DNA of 64,000 nucleotides, taken from positions 139,377,148-139,441,147 of the forward strand of contig CM077665.1 of the NCBI GenBank assembly GCA_039707655.1, given 5' to 3'. Every line of letters starts with the position of its first letter. Position 1 is the first letter of the stretch. The notes under the pieces were generated by a model. That model searched no databases. It had not been told where the DNA came from and saw only the letters and a list, made by a program, of their open reading frames with translations. A program made the translations under genes and the position numbers. This document shows positions 1 through 9,607 of the stretch, piece by piece. This DNA comes from Elymus sibiricus. Lineage: Eukaryota > Streptophyta > Magnoliopsida > Poales > Poaceae.

Positions 1-108
1 CGCACTAACAAGCAATTGGCCGATATCTTTACTAAGCCACTTGATGAGAAAATGTTTTGTCACTTGAGGAGTGAGTTGAACATCATTGATGCTTCAAACT
101 TGAGCTAG
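1..108 (+). pseudogene. Copia pol C-terminus (RNase H end), partial
   Basis: Frame 1 is open from the window edge to TAG at 106-108. It encodes the conserved Copia tail with the string LADIFTKPLDE and ending NIIDASNLS. This is the C-terminal end of the RNase H region of a Copia polyprotein. Only 35 residues are visible, so it cannot be judged whether the gene upstream is intact. It is classed as partial rather than as an independent gene. Confidence 0.9.
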
Positions 109-1129
109 ACTCACTCGATTGCATGCATGGGCATGAGCTTTCTTGATATTTCCATGATACTCTTAACATGCTATCTTATACCATGGAATTCTACGCTCCC
201 TTGTATTGCATCTAACCCTTTGTAGGTACTTGGAAGAACTTCATTTCACAAGATTGCCATCAACTCCAATCGTAAGCAATCTTGTCATGACCAAGTATCC
301 ACAAGCTCTCTTGATGATGGAAGGAAGAAGACAACAAACTATATCCTTGACACATATTTGCATTTCACATTTGGAATCGTGTCATATCATGTTCTTCCTT
401 GCTTGACTAACCTATGTAGGTGACAAGTGTACTAAAACGAGAAGGATTGCTCCCAACTCAAGATGATCTTCATCAACCTCGAGCATCCTCAACAAGTTCA
501 CCTACAAGCCACGTCATCAACATCCTCAAAGGTATGTACTCATATCCTTGAAAAAGCTTTACTCCAAGTCATGAGCTAAAGCAACTCAAGTGATATGAAA
601 ACATTAAAATGCTTAATCGAAAAATGGTAACCCCATTTTGAGCTTAACGATGAGTATGACCTATGATCAAGTATTCTTGCTTGGCTCCTAAGTCAATATA
701 CTCTAATATAGGTGACCTAGTCACCACCCGTCATCTAGTTAAGTATCTTGTTTGGTTCATTCTCTATTTGCAAGATTTCTTGGAACCACTCAAATCTTCT
801 CTAGTTGATATCTCTTTGTAAAGTCTTTTGCATTTTCCTTGAAAATTTCTTTCGACACTTTGATACAAGCTTTCTAAACTTATTTGCGAATTTCTCAACC
901 TTGCCAAGTTTTTGTTTTAGCCTCGGAGCCGCCGATACAAATAACTCGGTTCTACCGAATTAGCAGATCAGCTGCAAAACATCATCTCGGTACCACCGAC
1001 TTGTTTGTCTCGGAGTCACCGATTGATTTCTTCTCTTATTTTTGTTCATAATTGCAAATCCTTGTTCCTTAGAGATTCTATGGTAATATTTTTAATTCTT
1101 CGATGATCCCTTCATTTAAAAAAAAATTA

Positions 1130-2113
1130 GGGGGAGATATTCTTTATTCAAGGATCCCTAACTCAAAGGAGGAGAAGTTCACAAGTTCTCAGATCACCCA
1201 AAGGGAGAGAAATTATTCTCAACAATTCCCTCAATTTTCATTTCTATGAACCCTACATTCAATGACCCTTGTTTTCAAGGATCCCTTCTTAATTAATTAT
1301 CCCTGTATCTGACCCTATGTATGACCTTTTTGGGAATTAATGCCAAAGGGGGAGAACTACCAAAGCTTCAAAGTTAAAAGGGGGAGATACATGCTTATGC
1401 AAAGGGGGAGATATAATCAAGGGGGAGAATATCAAAGTTTATACTTATATGGACAAGGGGAGAACACCAGAGTAGGGGGAGAAAAATATGTTGTTAGAAA
1501 AGTGTATTTATTTCATTTGACTACTCATCTTAGAATTTTCTCACCCTATCCAATCCCAATATCTACATGCTAAGATTCAGGGGGAGAGGATGATCTACTA
1601 CTTTCATATCTAAGGGGAGAAAGCTCTAAATGATCTTGGAGACATATCAATCTTAAGGACTACTATCTTCTATATGTTCTCCATATCTTGGTACCATTGA
1701 GCTCTATTGCTTTTGATTGGTAGAATACTCTTGTGTTTCCTAACATTATTTTCTCAAGTGTATCTCTACTACTAGAATGCTCAAGAACTCAAGGTAAGTA
1801 TATGCATCATATCTTTGATCAAGATGATCTCTTGCTTCTTGCACATATTGTTTGCAAGGATGAAGTCTCGAACAAGGATACACCTCATTCACATATATTT
1901 GATGCAGATAGCCAAGATACACATGACTCCATATATCCCTTCTACTATATGTGTGTCCATGCATTCCAAAGCAACTGTCCTTTAAAGGGATTGCACACAT
2001 TTAGGGGGAGCAAGTTTAAGTCATGTGTCTCTCAAAGTCTTCATTATATCCATGCATATCTTTATTTGAAGCTTTGATTGTATGTTGTCATCAATTACCA
2101 AAAAGGGGGAGAT
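1130..2113 (+). repeat. Dispersed polypurine (AGGGGGAGA) motif array
   Basis: About a dozen copies of AGGGGGAGA or near variants are visible, for example at about 1131, 1347, 1379, 1403, 1420, 1456, 1474, 1579, 1612, 2004 and 2104. The last one abuts the 3' LTR and is the expected plus-strand priming tract. Repeated polypurine tracts upstream of the 3' LTR are a described Sirevirus hallmark. The spacing here is irregular, so this is a dispersed motif family, not a true tandem repeat. Confidence 0.8.
2099..2113 (+). promoter_or_regulatory. Polypurine tract of the Sirevirus element
   Basis: An AAAAAGGGGGAGAT run lies directly 5' of the LTR start TGAAAGCACAAC. This is the position and composition of the plus-strand primer of LTR retrotransposons. 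Confidence 0.8.
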
Positions 2114-2470
2114 TGAAAGCACAACATGCTCCCTTGGTGGTTTTGATAATTCATGACAACATACATTGTCTCTTGGACTAATACTTTTAACTAGTGTATT
2201 TCAGATAAAAGTCCATAGAGGAAGAAGGGTTGGCAAAAGGATTGTGGAGATACCCCAAGATGCAAGGAAATAGATTGGCAAAGCTTCAAGCAAGAGGACT
2301 CTACATTTTACTTTGTGAGAAATCACTTTGAGTCCATAGGAAAGCCAATACTATTAAAAGGGGGTAAGGTACTGTTGGTGAACAAAATGCTCATACGTGC
2401 ACAAGTGATAGTCACCAAAAACACCCACAAGCTCTTCCACAAAAGTCTATCCAAAGTCAAATATCCAAAA

Positions 2471-2935
2471 TCGGTGCAACCAACACTATCCACTCGGTGC
2501 CACCGATTCCCAAACTCAGACAGATCCATGCCAAACCCTAGCCAGTCGGTGCAACTGATTCTGCATCGGTGCCACCGAGTTCAGTTGCCAACTCTCTGTT
2601 TAGCTATTTTCAGTCTTCGGTACCACCGAGATTTGCCAGTCGGTCTCACCGAGTTTCTGGACCAACTCTCTGGATAGCCATTCACAGGAATCGGTACCAC
2701 CGAGAATTGTGGATCGGCGCCACCGAGTTTCTGGACCAACTCTCTGGTAAGCCATGGTCGAGAATCGGTACCACCGAGATGTGAGAATCGGCGTCACCGA
2801 GTTTGCGTAATCTGACCGTTGGTCACCTAATCGGTACCACCGAGTTTTATATATCGGTCTCACTGAGATTCAAAAGGTGCTACCTTTGGAGCAACTCGAT
2901 ACCACCGAGGTTCAAACATCGGTGTCACCGAGTTG
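2471..2935 (+). repeat. Quasi-palindromic TCGGTACCACCGAG motif array
   Basis: About 14 copies of a 13-15 bp motif of the form TCGGT-(A/G)(C/T)C-ACCGA occur at 25-50 bp spacing upstream of the TATA-like box. Arms TCGGT and ACCGA are complementary, so each copy could form a short hairpin or be a symmetric protein site. Variants include TCGGCGCCACCGAG and TCGGTCTCACCGAG. Palindromic LTR motifs are known in Sireviruses; their role is not established. Confidence 0.85.
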
Positions 2936-2973
2936 GTCACTTTAGGTGTAACGGTTGGATTTTTGGAGATGCC

Positions 2974-2981
2974 TATATATA
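2974..2981 (+). promoter_or_regulatory. TATA-like box of the Sirevirus LTR
   Basis: TATATATA lies in the middle of the LTR, about 40 bp after the last palindromic motif, a plausible U3/R position. No transcription start can be read from sequence. Confidence 0.55.
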
Positions 2982-3787
2982 CCCCTTCACCACCACCCAC
3001 TCGAAAGAGAAGCACTCAGAACTATTCCATACTTGCCCCATCCAATTTTCTGAGAGAGAGCCACCTACTGATGTGTTGAGATCAAGCTATTCCATTCCTA
3101 CCATATGAATCTTGATATCTATCCTCCCCAAGTTGCTTTCCACCAAATCAATCTCTTCCACCATAGCCAAATCTGTGAGAGAGTGATTGTGTGTTGAGGA
3201 GTCTATCATCTTGAAGCACAAGAGCAAGGAGTTCATCGACATTGCCGAACCTATTACCTTTTGGAGGGTGGTGCCTCCTAGATTGGTTAGGTGTCGCTTG
3301 GGAGCCTCCTACTTCGTGTTGTGGAGTTGAACCAAGATGTTTGTAAGGGCAAGGAGATCGCCTACTTCGTGAAGATCTACCCATAGTAAGGCTAGTCCTT
3401 CGTGGACGGAAGCCGTTATGGAATAGTCAAGGTTGCTACTTCGTGGACCCTTATGGGTGGAGCCCTCTGTGGACTCTCGCGACCGTTACCCTTCGTGGGT
3501 TGAAGACTCCATAAACGTGGATGTACGATAGCACCACCTATCGGAACCACGGGAAAAATCTTCGTGTCCCTCATGCGTTTGATCTTCCTATCTCAACTCT
3601 TTACTTCATGTGCAATGTCTTTTCTTTCCGCTGCCATACTTGTTGACATGCATGTGTAGGGTGTGCTAGACTTGCTATAATTGTTAAAATCTGCCAACCA
3701 ATTAACTTGGGAAAAGGTTAGGTTTTAAATTCCTTCTAGTAGTCTATTCACCCCCCTCTCTAGACACCCTTCTAGTGATCCCACAGT

Positions 3788-6537
3788 GTGCACTATAGGA
3801 GGTGGCGTGTGAGGGCCGTTCTATGGTTTCAAACCATGAGCTGCTATGACGCCACTCTTCGCAAACCTGAAGGAGATCTTAATCCTCAAGAGGAACAAGT
3901 TTTTCAGAAAACGGATACCTTGTTTAAGGTTGCTCTTTTGAGTGTTCTTGGTGAGAACATAGGTGATGCTTATGCGTCAATTGATAATGGCAAAGATATG
4001 TTGGATGCAATCGAGTCCAAGTTTGGGGTCTCGGATGCCGGCACTGAGCTGTATATCATGGAACAACTCTATGACTATAGGATGACTGATGAGCACTCTG
4101 TGGTTGAGCAAGCTCACGAGATACAATCATTTGCTAGAGAACTTGAGCATTTCAATTGTATGTTACCAAATAAGTTTGTTGCCGGAGGCATCATCACTAA
4201 GCTTCCTCCCTCGTGGAGGAACTTTGCTACCTCTCTAAAGCATAAGAGACAGGAGCTTTTCGTTCCGGATCTCATTGGCACTCTTGACGTGGAAGAAAAG
4301 GCAAGAGCAAAAGACATACGTGCTCGAGGTATTGAGGGTGGTTCTAGTGCCAATCTGGTACAGAAGAAAAACTTCCAGCCCCACAAGTTCAAGAACAAGG
4401 GCAAGTTTGATGGCAAGGGAAAGTTTGATGGGAAGAACAAGGCTTCGTAGCACACCAACTTCAAGAAGAAGACTGACAAGAAGAAAGGTGTTTGTCATGT
4501 CTGCGGAGATCCTGATATTTGGGCCCCTAGCTGCCCTAACCGTTATGACAAGCGTCAACATGGGAAAGGTGAAAAGATCGCTAATGTTGTCATTGGTGAC
4601 GCTGAGATGAAGAATGTTGGGTATGGTATACTTCCCACTATTCTCTCAGTATGCCATTCCCCTGATTGGTTAATTGACACGGGTGCTAATGTGCATGTAT
4701 GCGGTGATATTTCCATGTTTTCTTCCTATCAGGCCGCAGGGACTACTTCTGTGCTGATGGGCAACAATTCAAGTGCTTCTATTCGTGGTGTTGGCATGGT
4801 CGATCTGCAGTTTACTTCGGGGAAGATCGTGCGGCTGAAGAACATGCATTATGTCCCCTCCGTCAATAAAAATCTTGTTAGGGGTTAACTTCTGTGTAGA
4901 GATGGCTACAAGCTTGTCTTCGAGTCCAATAAATTTGTAATATCCAAGTATGAAACTTGTGTTGGTAACGGTTATGAGTTAGGAGGCTTGTTTAGACTAT
5001 CATTGTCAGATGTTTGTAATAAAGTTGTTAATCATGTTTGCAACAATAGTGAATCAAATGTCTAGCATTCACGTCTTTGTAATGTTAACTTTGGTTGTAT
5101 GACACGACTTGCCAAGTTGAACTTAATTCCTAACTTCATCATTGTCAAGGGATCTAAGTGTCAAGTTTGTGTGCAAGCTAAGCAACCTCGTAAGTCTCAC
5201 ACAACTGCGGAAACAAGAAATCTTGCACCACTAGAACACATACATTCAGATCTTTGCGAAATAAATGGTATTTTGACAAAAGGAGGAAAGAAAATGTCAT
5301 GACGTTAATCGATGACTCCACTAGATACTACCATGTGTATCTTTTGAAATCAAAAGATGATGCTTTGATTTTTTTTCAAGATCTATAAAGCTGAAGCGGA
5401 AAACCAACTTGATCGAAAGATCAAGAGGCTTAGGTTCGATCGTGGAGGAGAGTATTTTTCCAATGAATTTGATTCTTTTTGTGCGGAACATGGTATAATC
5501 CATGATTGGACGCCTCCCTATTCACCTCAGTCAAATGGGGTAGCCGAAAGAAAGAACCGTACTCTAACTGATTAACGCCATGTTAGACACACCGGGTCTC
5601 TCCAAGGCATGGTGGGGGAGGCGATATTGACTGCATGTCATGTCCTAAATCGAGTTCCCACGAAGAACAAAGAGATAACTCCATTCGAGGAATGGGAGAA
5701 GAAAAGGTTAAAACTCTCTTACCTACGAACTTGGGGTTGCTTGGCGAAAGTCAATGTGCCAATTCCAAAGAAGCACAAGCTTGGACCAAAAACTATGGAC
5801 TGTGTTTTTCTGGGCTATGCTTTTCATAGCATTGGTTATAGATTCTTGATTGTGAAATCTGAGGTATCAAACATGCATGTCGGTACAATCATGGAGTCAA
5901 ATGATACGACTTTCTTTGAAAACATTTTTCCCATGAAAGATATGGGTAGTTCATCAAATCAAGAGTTGCCTAGTTCATCGAGTTAGGATGTAGTTGCAAT
6001 TTCTGAACCTACCATTTCGATGCAACATCTTGAAGATCCTGTGGAGGAAAATAACGAGACTCCTAAAAGGAGCAAGAGACAGAAGACTGCAAAGTCCTTT
6101 GGTGATGATTTTCTTGGATATCTCATAGATGACAGTCCCAGTTCTATTTCAGAGGCCTATGCATCTGAAGATGTTGAATACTGGAAGGGAGCGGTCCATA
6201 GTGAGATGGATTCAATCTTGGTGAATGACACTTGGGAGATCACTGATCGTCCTTATGGCTGCAAACCTATAGGGTGCAAATGGGTGTTCAAGAAGAAGCT
6301 TAGGCCTGATGGTACTATTGAGAAGTACAAAGCACGACTCATGGCAAGGGCTATAATCAAAAGGAGGGCAAAGACTTCTTTGATACTTGCTCACCCGTGG
6401 CTCGACTGACCACTATTCGAGTACTACTTTCACTAGTTGCCTCACATGGTCTTCTCGTTCATCAAATGGATGTTAAGACTGCTTTCCTAAACGGAGAGTT
6501 GGACGAGGAAATTTACATGGAACAACCAGATGGTTTT
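3788..6537 (+). pseudogene. Copia B gag-protease-integrase-RT (5' part), degraded
   Basis: Visible domains in order are a UBN2-type gag (3788-4450), a CCHC zinc knuckle (about 4494-4545, CHVCGDPDIWAPSC, with H replaced by I), protease with DTGANVH (about 4676), the integrase zinc region and core (about 5060-5570, with PYSPQSNGVAERKNR), and the RT start (KWVFKKKLRPDG at about 6278; MDVKTAFLNGEL at about 6466). The frame is broken many times: TAG at 4448-4450 where the family has Gln, TAA after VRG near 4886-4888, TAG for Trp near 5062, frame changes near 5290, 5380 and 5570, and another after 6350. No functional product is expected. The last codons before Angela-1 read PDGF; the frame resumes after it. 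The GTG at 3788 is not a real start, since the true gag start lies upstream of the Sirevirus. Confidence 0.9.
6533..6537 (+). repeat. Target-site duplication GTTTT, left copy (Angela-1)
   Basis: GTTTT directly precedes the TGTTGG LTR start and is repeated at 15486-15490 after the LTR end CCCCAACA. Five base pairs is the usual Copia TSD length. Confidence 0.95.
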
Positions 6538-7682
6538 TGTTGGAAATATGCCCTAGAGGCAATAATAAATTAGTTATTATTATATTTCCTTGTTCATGAT
6601 AATCGTTTATTATCCATGCTATAAATGTATTGATTGGAAACTCAAATACATGTGTGGGTACATAGACAACACTATGTCCCTAGTAAGCCTCTAGTTGACT
6701 AGCTCGTTGATCAAAGATGGTTAAGGTTTCCTAGCCATTGACATGAGATGTCATTTGATAACAGGATCACATCATTAGGAGAATGATGTGATGGACAAGA
6801 CCCAAACTATAAACGTAGCATATGATCGTGTCAGTTTATTGCTATTGTTTTCTGCATGTCAAGTATCTGTTCCTATGACCATGAGATCATACAACTCCCT
6901 GACATCGGAGGAGTACCTTGTGTGTATCAAACGTCGCAACGTAACTAGGTGACTATAAAGGTGCTCTACAGGTATCTCCGAGGATGTCTGTTGGGTTGGC
7001 ATGGATCAAGACTGGGATTTGTTACTCCGTGTGACGGAGAGGTATCTCAGGGCCCACTCGGTAATACAACATCACAATGAGCCTTGCAAGCAATGTGACT
7101 AAAGTGTTAGCCACGAGATCTTGTATTACGGAACAAGTAAAGAGACTTGCCGGTAACGAGATTGAACTAGGTATAGAGATACCGACGATCGAATCTCGGG
7201 CAAGTAACATACCGAAGAACAAAGGGAACAGCATACGGGATTAACTGAATCCTTGACATAGAGGTTCGACCGATAAAGATCTTCGTAGAATATGTAGGAG
7301 CCAATATGGGCATCCAGGTCCCGCTATTGGTTATTGATCATAGAGGTGTCTCGGTCATGTCTACATAGTTCTCGAACCCGCAGGGTCTACACACTTAACG
7401 TTTGGTGACGATTAGTATAGTTGAGTTATTTTGTTGGTGACCGAAGGTTGTTCGGAGTCCCGGATAAGATCCCGGACATGACGAGGGTCTCCGGAAGAGT
7501 CCGGAGTTAAAGATTAATATATGTGATAATAGTGTTGTGATCTTCGGAAGTGTTCCGGAATTCACCGGAAGGGGTTCCGGGTGTTTACCGAAGTGTTCGG
7601 GTGCAGCAACACTTTATATGGGCCAAAGGGGTAAAGCCCACGAGGTATTGGAAAGTGCAAAAGGAAGTTTTGCTGCTGCCTT

Positions 7683-7816
7683 AAGCGGTACTACCGCTGG
7701 TAAGGCAGTACTACCACGTAAGCGGTACTACCGCTTGTGTGAAGCGGTACTACCGCTCAAGCGGTACTACCGCTTGTGTGAAGCGGTACTACCGCTCGTG
7801 AGCGGTACTACCGCTT
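7683..7816 (+). repeat. AGCGGTACTACCGCT palindrome array, Angela-1 5' LTR
   Basis: Seven copies, two of them imperfect (for example GGCAGTACTACCACG), of a 15-bp motif whose arms AGCGGTA and TACCGCT are perfectly complementary around one central base. The array lies about 120 bp upstream of the TATA-like box at 7936-7944. The 3' LTR carries one copy fewer. Confidence 0.9.
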
Positions 7817-7935
7817 GTGCGCGATACTGCAGGGATCCAAGTTGGACTCTTTCCCTACGGGCCAAACCGACCTTGTGCGGGGAAAACCGACCTGGAGGAG
7901 GCTTTTACTCCAAGTTTAGACCCCAAGGCTCAACA

Positions 7936-7944
7936 TATAAATAG
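7936..7944 (+). promoter_or_regulatory. TATA-like box, Angela-1 5' LTR
   Basis: TATAAATAG occurs in the promoter-proximal part of the LTR and is identical at 15021-15029 in the 3' LTR. A matching canonical TATA box is known in BARE-type LTRs. Confidence 0.7.
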
Positions 7945-8356
7945 AGGGGCAGGGCTAGCACACGGGACACATCAAGATTTCCCAAGCCATGTGTCGGCAA
8001 CCCTAACCCTCTAGTTCTCCCGTCATAATCTCCGTAGTGCTTGGCGAAGCCCTGCAGAGATTGTTCCTCACCACCATCACCACGCCGTCGTGCTGCCGGA
8101 ACTCGTCTACTACTTCACCATCGCTCGCTGGATCGAGGAGGTGAAGGCGTCATCAAGCCGTACGTGTGTTGAACGCGGAGGTGCCGTCCGTTCGGCACCT
8201 GTTCGTGATCGGATCGAGGGACGACTTGCGATTTGGATCGCGGAGACGTTCGACTACATCAACCAGGTTTCTTAACGCTTCCGCTTAGCGATCTACAAGG
8301 GTATGTAGATTCACTCTCCCTCTCGTAGATGCTCATCACCATGGATAGATCTTGTG

Positions 8357-9607
8357 CATCTGAGCTAGGTCTATGCGTAGATGAGATCTCGAGTAGAACA
8401 CAAACGAGTTGTGGGCGTGGGTGTATACATATTGCTTGCCGTTACTAGTTGATACTTGATTCGGCGGTATTGTGAGATGAAGCGGCCCGGACCGACATTA
8501 CGCGTACGCTTACGCGAGACAGGTTCCTTCAACTGACATGTAACTTCGTTGCATAAAGATGGCTAGCGGGTGTCTGTCTCTCTCACTTTAGTTGAATCGA
8601 TTTCAATGAAGAGGGTTCTTTTAGAAGATCAAAAATCAATCACTACACCACGTTGTGGTTTTGCGTAGGTAAGAACGGTTCTTGCAAACTCGTAGCAGCC
8701 ACGTAAAATTTGCAACAACAATTAGAGGACGTCAAACTTGTTTTTGCAGGGTATGTTGTGATGTGATATGGCCAATTACATGATGAGATATATGTGATGT
8801 ATGAGATGATCATGTGTTGTATAGAATATCACGACTTGCATGTCGATGAGTACGGCAACTGGCAGGAGCCATAGAGTTGTCTTTAATTATTTTCGCCGTT
8901 TTTCTTTACTTTATCGCTATGAGTTAGCAATAGTCGTGGAAGCAACAGTCGGCGCGACAACCTCATGGCGACACGTTGATGGAGATCAAGATGATGGAGA
9001 TCATGGTGTCATGCCGGTGACGATGGAGATCATGCCGGTGCTTTGGAGATGGAGATCAAAAGCACAAGTTCATGGCCATATCATGTCACTTATGAATTGC
9101 ATGTGATGTTAATCCTTTTATGCATCTTATTTTGCTTAGGACGACGGTAGCATTATAAGGTGATTCCTCACTTAAATTTCAAGATAAAATTGTGTTCTCC
9201 CCGAGTGTGCACCGTTGCGAAAGTTCGTCGTTTCGAGACACCACGTGATGATCGGGTGTGATAGACTCTACGTTCACATACAACGGGTGCAAGCCAGTGT
9301 TGCACATGCGGAACACTCGGGTTAAACTTGACGAGCCTAGCATGTACAGACATGGCCTCGGAACACAAGAGACCGAAAGGTCGAACATGAGTCATATAGT
9401 AGATATGATCAACATAAAGATGTTCACCATTGAAACCACCTCAACTCACGTGATGATCGGACTTGAGTTGGTGGATTTGGATCATGTTACACTCGAATGA
9501 CCGGAGGGATGTCAATTTGAGTGGGAGTTTTTAAGTAATATGATTAACTAAACTCATTATCTAGAACAATAGTCTAAATTGTCTTTGCTATATTTATGTT
9601 GTAGATC
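8357..9607 (+). other. Angela-1 untranslated leader
   Basis: The 1.25 kb between the truncated LTR and the gag start codon holds no convincing gene. It begins with a remnant of the primer-binding site (CATCTGAGC; related copies elsewhere in the window read TGGCATCATGAGC). Near 8978-9060 there are imperfect direct repeats of GATGGAGATCATG. A long structured leader is typical of the BARE/Angela group. Confidence 0.8.

Larger units (their letters stand above)
109..2113 (+). other. Sirevirus 3' spacer, no convincing gene
   Basis: The 2 kb between the pol stop and the LTR holds only short, AT-rich open frames (longest about 114 codons, 1733-2077) without recognisable domains. Some Sireviruses carry an env-like gene here; no membrane-protein-like frame is seen in this copy. 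The part from about 1130 onward is dominated by repeated purine motifs. CGGTNCCACCGA-like motifs also occur at about 920-1030. Confidence 0.6.
1..3785 (+). mobile_element. Sirevirus-type Copia retrotransposon, 3' part
   Basis: This is the 3' portion of a plus-strand Copia element cut by the window edge. It consists of the pol C-terminus (1-108), a roughly 2-kb spacer rich in AGGGGGAGA motifs, a polypurine tract, and a 3' LTR (2114-3785). A long 3' spacer with several polypurine tracts, and an LTR full of short palindrome-like repeats, are known Sirevirus traits (Maximus/Barbara-like in wheat). It is inserted in the gag of Copia B, whose coding sequence starts right after the LTR. The other TSD copy lies outside the window. 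Confidence 0.85.
2114..3785 (+). repeat. Sirevirus 3' LTR (about 1.67 kb)
   Basis: The LTR begins TGAAAGCACAACATGC after the polypurine tract and ends in CCCACA just before Copia B gag sequence. It contains a CGGTACCACCGA-type motif array (2471-2935) followed by a TATA-like box at 2974-2981. The 5' LTR is outside the window, so identity between LTRs cannot be assessed. The 3' edge may be off by a few bases. Confidence 0.8.
6538..8356 (+). repeat. Angela-1 5' LTR, 3' end deleted
   Basis: The LTR starts TGTTGGAAATATGCCC. It aligns with the 3' LTR up to TAGATCTTGTG (8346-8356 versus 15431-15441), but the final 44 bp of the 3' LTR, including GTTTCCCATGCAACG and the terminal CCCCAACA, are missing here. 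The sequence then continues directly into leader, beginning near the primer-binding site (CATCTGAGC at 8357-8365). It has one more 19-bp AGCGGTACTACCGCT unit than the 3' LTR. Confidence 0.9.

Noticed and set aside
1733..2077. Possible env-like gene in the Sirevirus 3' spacer
   Set aside because: The frame is short, runs through purine-motif repeats, has no signal peptide or membrane segment, and is also open on the opposite strand.
3788..3790. GTG as a start of the Copia B gag
   Set aside because: It only marks where Copia B sequence resumes after the Sirevirus LTR; the real gag start is upstream and interrupted.
7683..7816. CRISPR-like regularly spaced palindromic repeats in the Angela-1 LTR
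   Set aside because: Units are 15 bp with almost no spacers, inside a plant LTR, and no cas genes are present.
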